NCBI GenBank assembly: GCA_947457255.1
Contig: CANGUZ010000002.1
Location: 86,431-119,573 of the forward strand
Length of the DNA: 33,143 nt
Source of the DNA: Flavobacteriaceae bacterium
GTDB taxonomy: Bacteria > Bacteroidota > Bacteroidia > Flavobacteriales > Flavobacteriaceae
Reading direction: 5' to 3'
Shown here: positions 25,441 through 33,143 of the stretch, one piece after another
Position numbering within the stretch: the first letter of the stretch is position 1
Layout: every line of letters starts with the position of its first letter
The notes under the pieces: generated by a model
The model's database searches: none
Told to the model about the DNA's origin: nothing
Seen by the model: only the letters and a program-made list of their open reading frames with translations
Made by a program: the position numbers and the translations under genes

Positions 25441-26766
25441 CTACTCTCCGTAAGAGGCTGCAATAAATTCTTGGTAAGAAACTTCTTTAGTTTTAGCATT
25501 TGCTTTCTCTTTAAAAAGCTGTAACATTTTCTCCGCAACTACTTGGTCTGACAATCTTTTTACCTCTTCTTGTTTCGATAAAACTCTTGCAACGATACTT
25601 TCTACTTCTTGATCAGTAGGATTGGTTTGACCAAATTGAGCCATTTGTTGTTTTATCGCTTTAAAAGTAAATGCTTTCAAATCTTCGAAAGTAATTTGAA
25701 TATTGCTTTGCGCTAATGCTTTTCCTTCTATTAATTGAAATCGCAATCCTTTTTCAGATCTTGCGTATTCTACTTCAGCTTCTTCTGGCGACAATTTTTT
25801 CTCACCAACGGTTTGCAACCATTTTTTTAAAAACTCAGCTGGCAAATCGAATTTTGTATTTTCAATTAAAAAGTCTGTCACATCGGCCATTAACTTTTGA
25901 TCTGCTTGTTGAGCAAACTGTCTTTCAGCATCTTCTTTAATTTTATTTTTTAATTCTTCTGATGAAGCCACTTGTCCTTCTCCAAAAAGCTTGTCAAATA
26001 ATTCTTGATTTAATTCGGCTAATTCAGTTCCGTTAATTGTTTCAATAGTAAAATCAACATCAACGGCTAAATCGTGAACCTCATCATGACTTATTTTTAG
26101 AACATCCATCAATTGATGATCGTCTTCAAACAACCCTTTAGTATTTACCGTAACTACATCACCTACTTTTTTACCTAAAAATTTATCTGCAGTTGCTTTG
26201 TCTTTAAAAATAGATAATGAAAATGTAGCAGGTGTATTGATTTCTTTTTCTGCATTAGTGAAAATCCCAGAAATATCATGCGATTCTTTGACAACAGTTT
26301 GAGGAATTGGTGTTCCAAATTGTTTTTGAATTCGAATCACTTGATCTTCAATTAATTTATCGTCAGCTGAAATTACATACTTTATGATATCATTTTCTGC
26401 TTCTAAATTCAATTCAAACTCTGGAGCTAGACCTATTTCGTATTCAAAAACCAAATCTTCTTCGTCCCAAGAAAAATTCTCATTAACTTTAGGAAGTGGT
26501 GTTCCTAATAAGTTTAATCTTTCTGATTGAATGTATCTCGTTAAAGCCAATTCAACAACTTTATTAACTTCTTCAATTTTTATGGCACGTCCGTATTGTT
26601 TTTCGACAAGATCTCTAGGCACTGCTCCTTTTCTAAATCCTTTAACGGTTGCTAAAGGCATTTTTTCGTTTATTCTTTTCTTTACTTGACCTTGATATTC
26701 CATTTTTGTAACTGTCATTACAATTACCTCGGTTACATTGTCAATTGCTACTCTTTTAATATCCAT
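25441..26766 (-). CDS. tig: Trigger factor, ribosome-associated chaperone
   Basis: A 441-residue chaperone that binds the ribosome exit tunnel and shields new chains. The N-terminal domain has the ribosome-binding signature GFRKGAVP (43-50). A central region with weak resemblance to the FKBP-type peptidyl-prolyl isomerase domain covers roughly 160-240 and lacks the canonical active-site sequence, as in other Bacteroidetes. The C-terminal helical arms contain long alternating acidic and basic helices, for example around EELKNKIKEDAERQFAQQ. The start is preceded by AAGAAGGA, one of the few Shine-Dalgarno-like sequences in the window. It heads the tig-clpP-clpX cluster; a promoter lies in the hairpin just upstream. 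Confidence 0.93.
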   Translation of the reverse strand: MDIKRVAIDNVTEVIVMTVTKMEYQGQVKKRINEKMPLATVKGFRKGAVPRDLVEKQYGRAIKIEEVNKVVELALTRYIQSERLNLLGTPLPKVNENFSWDEEDLVFEYEIGLAPEFELNLEAENDIIKYVISADDKLIEDQVIRIQKQFGTPIPQTVVKESHDISGIFTNAEKEINTPATFSLSIFKDKATADKFLGKKVGDVVTVNTKGLFEDDHQLMDVLKISHDEVHDLAVDVDFTIETINGTELAELNQELFDKLFGEGQVASSEELKNKIKEDAERQFAQQADQKLMADVTDFLIENTKFDLPAEFLKKWLQTVGEKKLSPEEAEVEYARSEKGLRFQLIEGKALAQSNIQITFEDLKAFTFKAIKQQMAQFGQTNPTDQEVESIVARVLSKQEEVKRLSDQVVAEKMLQLFKEKANAKTKEVSYQEFIAASYGE

Positions 26767-26793
26767 TTTCCTTCTTTAATTTACATAATAAAA

Positions 26794-26828
26794 TTGGGTT
26801 GCAAAATTAGAACATTTTTGCAACCCAA
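26794..26828 (-). terminator. Hairpin between the small membrane protein gene and tig
   Basis: TTGGGTTGCAAAA (26794-26806) and TTTTGCAACCCAA (26816-26828) form a perfect 13-base-pair stem with a nine-base loop. On the minus strand it follows the upstream gene's stop by 27 bases and is followed by TTTTATTAT, so it should terminate that gene. It overlaps the predicted tig promoter. Confidence 0.75.
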
Positions 26829-26832
26829 CCAA
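26802..26832 (-). promoter_or_regulatory. Promoter for tig embedded in the terminator hairpin
   Basis: On the minus strand TTGG (26829-26832), 19 bases, then TAATTTTG (26802-26809), matching TAnnTTTG with a near -33 box. The -7 box is made from the hairpin loop and one stem arm. Predicted transcription would start about 28 bases before the tig ATG. Confidence 0.5.
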
Positions 26833-26855
26833 GTTTTTAATGTATTGTTGTTTAA

Positions 26856-27200
26856 TTATTTATCGCCACCCGTAACTTTAAAAATAATCGATTGTGAAAT
26901 GGATAAAATTATACTGAAAAACAGCGCTGTAAAGAAAGTATCTACGTGAAATCCTCCCACTATATTAGTACAAAAAAGAATAATTACCGCATTGATTACC
27001 AATAAAAACAACCCAAAAGTGATTAGCGTTACTGGCAAGGTCAACAAAATTAAAATGGGTTTTATAAAAATATTAAGCAAACTTAATACTACCGCCACGA
27101 TTACGGATGTTGTAAAACTATCGACAACAACTCCTGGCATAAAGTGAGCAATAATTAATACTAATATGGAAGTGAGTAAAATTCTAATCAGCAATTTCAT
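26856..27200 (-). CDS. Small four-helix membrane protein, YvlD / phage-holin-4-2 family
   Basis: A 114-residue, strongly hydrophobic protein with four predicted membrane segments at about residues 4-22, 28-48, 52-76 and 84-106. The order of short loops, including LNIFIKPILILLTLPVTLIT and the NAVIIL segment, is that of the YvlD family, called 'phage holin family 4, superfamily 2' in databases. Most members are chromosomal and unrelated to phage lysis. Nothing around it is phage-like, so the holin name should not be read as function. It is followed by a strong hairpin and then tig. The role is unknown. Confidence 0.82.
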   Translation of the reverse strand: MKLLIRILLTSILVLIIAHFMPGVVVDSFTTSVIVAVVLSLLNIFIKPILILLTLPVTLITFGLFLLVINAVIILFCTNIVGGFHVDTFFTALFFSIILSISQSIIFKVTGGDK

Positions 27201-27288
27201 TTGTTTTTTTATCGAATAAATGTAGTACTTTTTATTTAAAAAGCAATAAATTAATTATAAATAAGGAGCTGGCTATATTCGTTTGTTT

Positions 27289-30200
27289 TTACTCAACAAT
27301 AATTTTTTTGCTTCCTTTACTAGATTTCATCAAATAAACTCCAGGGCTAACAGCAGGAATATTAAAAACGGCATTCGCAGCTTTAACCATCTGACTATTG
27401 ACTAATTTACCTGTAAAATCATACAAACTAATTACTTCATTTTGTTGTAAAATAATATTGATTTTTTGCCCTGATTTTACTGGATTTGGATAAACCTTTA
27501 TTTTTTGATTAGAAAACTGAGTCGTTTCTAGCCCTTGACAAGATGTACAGGAATTAAAACAAACCAAATTTAAAACAACATTTGTAGCAGGAACATCTAC
27601 AAATCTATCATAAACCGATTGTCCTCCCAAAAGGCCACAAACAGAATCAATAAGTTCAAACTGATTTCCGTTTACATATTTAAAAATTTGCTGACTACCA
27701 ACAATTAAAGGCAAAGTAACTTCATAGATATTATTCCCGATATTAATCATTGGGGTTGAAGACGTAGAAAAACTATTGAAACTTCCTGCTAATTTAATTC
27801 CGCTAGAGCTTACTATTTGTCCCTGTAAATCTACTTTAAATGTAACATTTACTGTATTAGTTATTGTAGAACATTTATTATCACATAAATTAAAACAAAC
27901 CGTATTCAAAACAGTATTAATTGCCGGAACACTTAATGATCTATTATAGTTTCCTAGTCCATCATTTAATCCACAACTGGTTGGTATAATTTCAAAGTTA
28001 TTTCCGTTTACAAACTTATATGTGATTAAAGTTCCTGAGGTTAATTTTAAAGTTGCTTCAAAAATATTGTTGCCAACATTAATCATTGGAGTTGCAGAGG
28101 TAGAAAAACCATTAAAACTTCCTGCAAGTTTTATTCCGTTTGGACTTGTAACTTGACCTAGCATATTTACTCTAAAGACTACATCTACTGTTTTAGGATT
28201 TGTGGAGCAACTATTATCACACGAATTAAAACAAACTAGTTCTAAGATTTTATTAGAAGTCGGAACATCAATAAATCTATCATATGTAGACTGGCTTCCC
28301 AGAATACCGCAAGATGCATCAACAAGTTCAAACTGATTTCCGTTTACATACTTGAAAATTTGCTGAGTCCCTTTTTGCAATGATAGTGTTACTTCAAAAA
28401 TACCGTTTCCTGCATTTGTCATTGGTGTTGATGTTGTTGAAAAACCATTAAAACTTCCTGCGAGCTTAACACCGTTGGGGCTAACAACTTGACCTAGCAT
28501 ATTTACCCTAAAAGTAACATTCACATTATTTGAAATAGTTGAACAACTATTATCACATAAATTATAACAAACTGTGTTTAAAACCGTGTCTAACGAAGGA
28601 ACTGTTAAAGACCTGTTGTAATTTCCTCCTCCATCATTTAATCCACAACTTGTTGGAATTATCTCGAAATTAGTTCCGTTTACAAACTTATAGGTAATTA
28701 ATGTCGCCGAAGTTAGGTTTAAAGTCGCTTCATAAATATCATTCCCAACACTTATCATAGGGGTTGAAGAAGTAGAAAAACCATTAAAACTTCCTGCAAG
28801 TTTCATACCATTGGGACTCACTATTTGTCCACGCATATTAACCCTAAAGGTTATGTTTTTTGTGTTTTGACTTGTTAAACAATTCGTGTTACATGAATTA
28901 AAACATACAGTTGGTAAAATGGAATTTGTATTGGCTACTATAAAATTTCTATTTATATTGCCATTACCATCATCTATACCACAACTATTTGTTATAATTT
29001 CATAATTTGATCCATTTACAAATTTATAAACTATATTTTCAGCACTAGTTAAACTAATTGTGGTTTCGTATATGTTGTTTCCTATTGAAATCATAGGGTT
29101 TGCAGTAGATGAAAAACCATTAAAACTTCCTGCAAGTTTCACTCCATTTGCGCTTATAATTTGACCAGTCATATTTACTCTAAAAGTTACATTAACCATC
29201 GGATTAGTTATTGTACACTGTTCACCACAATTATTAAAACATTTTGTAGAAAAGGAACTGTCATAATTAGGAATATAATCATATCTATTGTCGTTTTGAG
29301 TAAAAAAACAATCTTTTGGAATCGTCTCGAAAACATTACCATTCACAAATTTATATTCAATAAATTGGTCTCCATTCAAGATTATAGTTGTTTCATAAAT
29401 ATTATTCCCAATACTAGTCATTGGATTTGCTGTTGTTGACCAATTGTTAAAATTTCCAGAGAGTTTTACACCACTTGCGCTTACTGTTTGCCCTGTCATG
29501 TTTACTCTAAAAGTAATTGCCGCGGTAGAAGGCAAAACACATGCATTACATAAATTATAACAAACCGTATTTAAAACCGTACTTGTTTGTGGCACTCTTA
29601 AAAATCTTTTGTAAGTAGGAACGGTGCAAGTAGATGATGGCGTTTCTCTAAAAAACTCTCCATACATAAAATAATATGTCAAATTACTATTAGGTATTAA
29701 ACTTATAGTTACTTGATAGATACTATTAGATGTTAATATCATTGGAATTGATAAAATATTATACCCATTAAAATTTCCAACTAAATTTACTTTACCTGGA
29801 TTTGGGTTGTTTGACATGTCGACTTTAAAAGTCACATTTACATTGTTTAAATTCGAAGTGCCACAACTATTATTACAATTACTAAAACAGTAGGTTGGAG
29901 TTACGGAGTTTACATCTTTAACATAATACGTTCTAAAATCATCATTTAAACAATTACTAGCAAATACTTCTTCTCCATTTATACCGTTTATAAATTTAAA
30001 AGTATAATCATTATTTATAGAGGTGTTTAATGTTGTTGAATAAATATTATTTTGAGTATCCGTTAAATAACAATATGATGAAGTATTATTTCCATAAACA
30101 TCAAGAATCACACCATCTGGAGTTAAGGTTTGATTAGTCATGTTGACTGAGAACTGTGTGTCTACACCTTGTTGATTTTGAGTTATTTCATAATTATAAG

Positions 30201-30963
30201 TATTCGTTACAGCACTAGTACTGTATATCTCTTGTTGATATGAAGTGTCTGAAAAACTCGATATTGGTCTACATTTAGAAATAATTTCATACGAAACAGT
30301 ACCTACACTAGAATAACCCGGAATAAGAAAATAACCAAACTTTGAATCAATATTTGCAAAATCAAACTGTCCCCATTTGTATACGTTGGCTGGATCACTA
30401 CTGTGTCTGTACTTAATATAAAAATATTGCCCTTCTGGAACATTGCTTTCTGTTCTTAAGGTTATACGAACAGGTTTGTTGACAACCGTTTTCCCTAAGA
30501 CATCATCTTTACAAAAACTATAGGTTATAGGTTCACTCCCAAACTCCATTAATATTCCATCAGTATTACCAGAAGTTACATTTCTAATTTTAAACATGTA
30601 ATATTTATTATTCCCTATTGGTTGATTAATAGGAGTAAATATATTGGCAGGTATACTAGGAGCTGGCAAACTATTTTGAGCAAAATATGTAAAACTTGTT
30701 ATTTCCCCTATATTTATACTTGATGATTTCCACAATTTAATCATCCCGTTTAGCGCTGTAAATGCTGCTGGGGCTATTTGACCGTTAGTATTTGCTTCTG
30801 AATTACCAATGTAGGCAATTCTGTATAATCCCTGCCGATCCTCTAAAACTACAGAACCATTGGGAGATTGTTGAATATTGTTTAACAACCTATAGTTTTG
30901 AGAATGCAAATTTAGATTGGTTAAAACTGTAAGTAAAATTAAATTTATGTATGTTTTTTTCAT
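27289..30963 (-). CDS. Large secreted protein with eight carbohydrate-binding-like modules and T9SS type A sorting domain
   Basis: A 1224-residue protein with a signal peptide (MKKTYINLILLTVLTNLNLHSQ), a unique N-terminal region (about 25-260), eight tandem modules of about 110 residues (262-1143) and a C-terminal type IX sorting domain (about 1150-1224, KVYPNPVKSG, ISLYDFTGKLV, PGVYLMKSSKGSKKIIVE). A typical module reads VTFRVNM-GQ, GVKLAGSFNGF, TPM, NIYE-TL-L, YKFVNGN-FE, SCG, then VCFN-C and C. The GSFNGF and YKFVNG pattern is that of E-set/CBM48 or AMPK glycogen-binding-type domains, so glycan binding is a reasonable inference; no catalytic domain is seen. Most modules carry four cysteines, suggesting disulphides. 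The gene is divergent from a propeller sensor gene. Confidence 0.85.
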   Translation of the reverse strand: MKKTYINLILLTVLTNLNLHSQNYRLLNNIQQSPNGSVVLEDRQGLYRIAYIGNSEANTNGQIAPAAFTALNGMIKLWKSSSINIGEITSFTYFAQNSLPAPSIPANIFTPINQPIGNNKYYMFKIRNVTSGNTDGILMEFGSEPITYSFCKDDVLGKTVVNKPVRITLRTESNVPEGQYFYIKYRHSSDPANVYKWGQFDFANIDSKFGYFLIPGYSSVGTVSYEIISKCRPISSFSDTSYQQEIYSTSAVTNTYNYEITQNQQGVDTQFSVNMTNQTLTPDGVILDVYGNNTSSYCYLTDTQNNIYSTTLNTSINNDYTFKFINGINGEEVFASNCLNDDFRTYYVKDVNSVTPTYCFSNCNNSCGTSNLNNVNVTFKVDMSNNPNPGKVNLVGNFNGYNILSIPMILTSNSIYQVTISLIPNSNLTYYFMYGEFFRETPSSTCTVPTYKRFLRVPQTSTVLNTVCYNLCNACVLPSTAAITFRVNMTGQTVSASGVKLSGNFNNWSTTANPMTSIGNNIYETTIILNGDQFIEYKFVNGNVFETIPKDCFFTQNDNRYDYIPNYDSSFSTKCFNNCGEQCTITNPMVNVTFRVNMTGQIISANGVKLAGSFNGFSSTANPMISIGNNIYETTISLTSAENIVYKFVNGSNYEIITNSCGIDDGNGNINRNFIVANTNSILPTVCFNSCNTNCLTSQNTKNITFRVNMRGQIVSPNGMKLAGSFNGFSTSSTPMISVGNDIYEATLNLTSATLITYKFVNGTNFEIIPTSCGLNDGGGNYNRSLTVPSLDTVLNTVCYNLCDNSCSTISNNVNVTFRVNMLGQVVSPNGVKLAGSFNGFSTTSTPMTNAGNGIFEVTLSLQKGTQQIFKYVNGNQFELVDASCGILGSQSTYDRFIDVPTSNKILELVCFNSCDNSCSTNPKTVDVVFRVNMLGQVTSPNGIKLAGSFNGFSTSATPMINVGNNIFEATLKLTSGTLITYKFVNGNNFEIIPTSCGLNDGLGNYNRSLSVPAINTVLNTVCFNLCDNKCSTITNTVNVTFKVDLQGQIVSSSGIKLAGSFNSFSTSSTPMINIGNNIYEVTLPLIVGSQQIFKYVNGNQFELIDSVCGLLGGQSVYDRFVDVPATNVVLNLVCFNSCTSCQGLETTQFSNQKIKVYPNPVKSGQKINIILQQNEVISLYDFTGKLVNSQMVKAANAVFNIPAVSPGVYLMKSSKGSKKIIVE
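27535..30180 (-). repeat. Eight-fold coding repeat within the large secreted protein
   Basis: Modules lie at about residues 262-368, 372-478, 479-586, 587-698, 701-808, 812-919, 922-1030 and 1034-1143. Modules 1 and 2 are the most diverged. Modules 5 and 7 share FEIIPTSCGLNDG and NYNRSL, while 6 and 8 share QQIFKYVNGNQFEL and YDRF-DVP, showing that a two-module unit was duplicated (5-6 at 28207-28863, 7-8 at 27535-28200). Confidence 0.85.
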
Positions 30964-30985
30964 GATAAAAAATTTTAATTGTATT

Positions 30986-30993
30986 CAAAAATA
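30986..30993 (-). promoter_or_regulatory. -7 promoter element for the large secreted protein gene
   Basis: On the minus strand TATTTTTG fits TAnnTTTG and lies 22 bases before the ATG. The -33 box is not convincing. The remaining divergent gap to 31109 is AT-rich with no other feature I can support. Confidence 0.45.
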
Positions 30994-31109
30994 ACTTAAA
31001 AACGAGTTAGATTCGTTACCATAGAAAACATTTTTTTACCAAGAAAAAATTTAGTTTAGAATATTTCTTAAAAAAAAGTAATATTGTGAGTTAAAATTCG
31101 ATTAATACT

Positions 31110-33143
31110 TTGAATACTAAAAAATTATTTTTTTGGATATTTTTATGTTACTGCTATCAAATAACAGCACAAGAACTTATATTCGATAATGTTTCAAAAC
31201 AATTGGAATTACCATCTATAGAAACATATATTGTTTTTCAAGACAGCTTCGGATATATATGGTTTTCAACTGAATTGGGGCTGTATAAATATAATGGGAG
31301 AACTGTAAATCAAATAGATTTAAATGGTAAACTCCCAAATGAAACCGTATATGAAATAAAAGAAATAGAAAAAGGAAGCATTACTTTAATTACTTCAAAG
31401 AATAGATTTTTAGTTCAAGAAAAAAATGTTTTCAAAGAAGCATCTTTTTCAAAAAAACTAAATTCGTTAACTAATAATAAATCTGAAACATTATACAGCT
31501 CATTCCTTGATGAAAACAAAAATCTAATCTTCAACACTAACTCAAGTAGTTATTGTTTGAAAGAAAAAAAAATAATTAATTTAGAAAGCACTTCAAATCT
31601 TAATCAATTAAAAATTGTAAATACATATTCTAGCTCCTACTTTAACAAGACAAAAAAGTTTAATGTAAAAAAAATTAGAATCGAAAATAAAACTGAAACA
31701 GCAACCAAAATAATTGATATTCCATTAGACATTAAAGCTTTAATTGACTGGAGAAATAGATTTATAAAAATTGGAACAAACGTTTATTTTAATATAAATA
31801 ATACTTTAATTAAAATAGATAACAAAGGGCATCATCAAGTAAAACATTTGCCAAGTAATATTATATCCCTTAATAAAGACAACGATAATGGCCTTTGGAT
31901 TGGAATGCAAAACCATGGTGTATACTATTATAAAAATGCAACAGACATATCTCATTTTCAGCAAAATTTAAAAGATTTAACAGTCACTAGCGTTCTTGAA
32001 GATAAAGAAGGTGGGATTTGGTGCTCAACACTTGAAAAAGGAATTTTTTATTCTAGATCGAAAAAAATAGTTACTTACTCAAACCTTCCAAAGCTTAATA
32101 AAAAAGCAGCTGTTTTAAAATCGATTAATAATGATGTAATTATTTCTATTGACAACGACGAATTAGCAATAATAAAAAATGACAATCTTATTTTTAAAAA
32201 ATTGAATCTAAATAATGGAGCAAGTTTTTCTGATATAAACTACCTGAAAGGGAAGTATTACATTGCTAATTTAGGATACTTTCTCTCCTCCAACACACTT
32301 AATGACATTTGCTTTAAAAATAAATTGTATTATAACAATAATAATGTTTGCATTTATCAAATCGAGAAAAATAATGATAAAATATTTGCCTTGTCAGTCA
32401 ATCAAATTCTAGAGATTAAAGACAATGAAATTTTAAAATTTTATGAAAACAATAAAATTAAATTAAAATGCATTTTAGCATATAACAAATCAACAATGCT
32501 TTTGGGTTGTAAAAATGGTCTTTATAATCTAAACCTAAGCACAAAAAAACTTACCAAATATAAAGGCTTCAATTCAGAAGTAACAAAGATTTTAAAAGAT
32601 ACTTTAAGCAATGTTTGGATTGCTACTAAAGGCGAAGGAATTTATAAACTAAAGAATAACAAAACAACAAGAATTCAACTCAATAATAATCAAAAAACAT
32701 TTGTTCAGGATGTCGCACAAGACAAAACTGGTGTTATTTGGGCAGCTGCAAATAGTGGTTTATACAAACTGCAACCAACTAAAAACAATATTGAAAGAAT
32801 TACTTTTCAAAATGGTTTATTGTCCACTAACTGTAATAAAGTTTGTATAAACAAAGATTTAATTTATGTTTCTACCATTGACGGAATTTGTTGTTTCCCA
32901 ATAAATACCACTTTAGAGTCTAAAGCAGAACCTAATCTTTATTTAAAATCGCTATGGGTAAACAATAAATTGAAAAAAAGTGATGATAATATTGAATTAA
33001 ATCATGATGAGAACAATATAAAAGTAGATTTTGATTTACTTACATTTCAAAATCCAAATCAAAGCAAATTAGTGTACAGGTTATTTGGTTCAGAAAAAAG
33101 TTTCAGAAAAACAACTGAAAAAAGTTTATTTTTTGAAGATCTA
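31110..33143 (+). CDS. Beta-propeller (Reg_prop) sensor protein, N-terminal 678 residues (cut by window edge)
   Basis: An open frame runs from a TTG at 31110-31112 to the window end. An in-frame TAA lies at 31092-31094 and no ATG occurs before about residue 265, yet the TTG is followed at once by a signal peptide, NTKKLFFWIFLCYCYQITAQ, so the TTG start is well supported. The product shows two-component-regulator propeller blades: DSFGYIWFSTELGLYKYNG (45-63), NDNGLWIGMQNHGVYYY (near 257), EDKEGGIWCSTLEKGIFY (near 296), DTLSNVWIATKGEGIYKL (near 495) and DKTGVIWAAANSGLYKL (near 536). The last part looks like the start of a Y_Y_Y domain (NIKVDFDLLTFQNP). Beyond the edge there should be a membrane helix and an output domain, either histidine kinase or DNA-binding; which one is unknown. 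Confidence 0.85.
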   Translation, partial: MNTKKLFFWIFLCYCYQITAQELIFDNVSKQLELPSIETYIVFQDSFGYIWFSTELGLYKYNGRTVNQIDLNGKLPNETVYEIKEIEKGSITLITSKNRFLVQEKNVFKEASFSKKLNSLTNNKSETLYSSFLDENKNLIFNTNSSSYCLKEKKIINLESTSNLNQLKIVNTYSSSYFNKTKKFNVKKIRIENKTETATKIIDIPLDIKALIDWRNRFIKIGTNVYFNINNTLIKIDNKGHHQVKHLPSNIISLNKDNDNGLWIGMQNHGVYYYKNATDISHFQQNLKDLTVTSVLEDKEGGIWCSTLEKGIFYSRSKKIVTYSNLPKLNKKAAVLKSINNDVIISIDNDELAIIKNDNLIFKKLNLNNGASFSDINYLKGKYYIANLGYFLSSNTLNDICFKNKLYYNNNNVCIYQIEKNNDKIFALSVNQILEIKDNEILKFYENNKIKLKCILAYNKSTMLLGCKNGLYNLNLSTKKLTKYKGFNSEVTKILKDTLSNVWIATKGEGIYKLKNNKTTRIQLNNNQKTFVQDVAQDKTGVIWAAANSGLYKLQPTKNNIERITFQNGLLSTNCNKVCINKDLIYVSTIDGICCFPINTTLESKAEPNLYLKSLWVNNKLKKSDDNIELNHDENNIKVDFDLLTFQNPNQSKLVYRLFGSEKSFRKTTEKSLFFEDL

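Noticed and set aside
26856..27200. 'Phage holin' name as a sign of a prophage
   Set aside because: No other phage genes are present; the family is common on chromosomes and sits beside the tig-clpP-clpX cluster.
27535..30180. Regular repeats of about 330 bases suggesting a CRISPR or satellite array
   Set aside because: The repeats are in frame, diverge mainly at synonymous sites and encode protein modules.

Overview
The window is chromosomal DNA from a member of the Bacteroidota, most likely a Flavobacterium-like flavobacterium. The signs are low GC, many AT-rich intergenic gaps, promoter elements of the Bacteroidetes TAnnTTTG type, few Shine-Dalgarno sequences, an S46 dipeptidyl peptidase, a FolK-deoxynucleoside kinase fusion, an outer-membrane TonB-dependent receptor, and two secreted proteins ending in type IX secretion (T9SS) sorting domains, one of type A and one of type B. 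The type B domain is the class named after gliding motility. Nothing points to a prophage, plasmid, transposase or CRISPR locus; this is mostly core chromosome with a few accessory surface genes.

Layout. 1-4.2 kb: the 5' end of a DegT-type sugar aminotransferase (minus), divergent from waaA (Kdo transferase, lipid A core), then an S46 peptidase and a short, highly repetitive alanine-rich lipoprotein with its own promoter and terminator. 4.2-5.1 kb: a DUF1508 protein, a repeat-like spacer, and a tRNA-Gly/tRNA-Leu unit with promoter and terminator, all on minus. 5.2-7.8 kb: mutS (minus, TTG start). 8-11.2 kb: a DUF1573 protein, a SpoU/TrmH RNA methyltransferase and a secreted C-type-lectin-like T9SS protein (plus). 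11.2-17.8 kb: the folK-dNK fusion (minus), sppA and an AsmA-like protein (plus), and a DUF2797 zinc-ribbon/GIY-YIG-like protein (minus). 17.9-21.9 kb: a GH3-family protein, a 43-residue lipoprotein and a TonB-dependent receptor (plus). 21.9-27.2 kb: minus-strand housekeeping genes serB, clpX, clpP, tig and a small YvlD/holin-like membrane protein. 27.3-33.1 kb: a 1224-residue secreted protein with eight tandem carbohydrate-binding-like modules (minus), divergent from a beta-propeller (Reg_prop) sensor protein that runs off the window end.

How the genes fit together. Tig, ClpP and ClpX form the classic folding/degradation cluster. WaaA, the AsmA-like protein, SppA, the TonB-dependent receptor and the lipoproteins serve the envelope. 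The DegT aminotransferase probably belongs to a surface-sugar pathway outside the window. The least explained parts are the eight-module secreted protein with its divergent sensor, the heptad-repeat lipoprotein, the EPN/WND lectin-type T9SS cargo, the DUF2797 protein, and several short intergenic repeats, one of them lying where the clpX translation start should be recognised.

All calls come from reading the sequence and remembered family features; no database search was run. There is no gene-free stretch longer than about 300 bases apart from the tRNA region at 4543-5178, which is annotated below.
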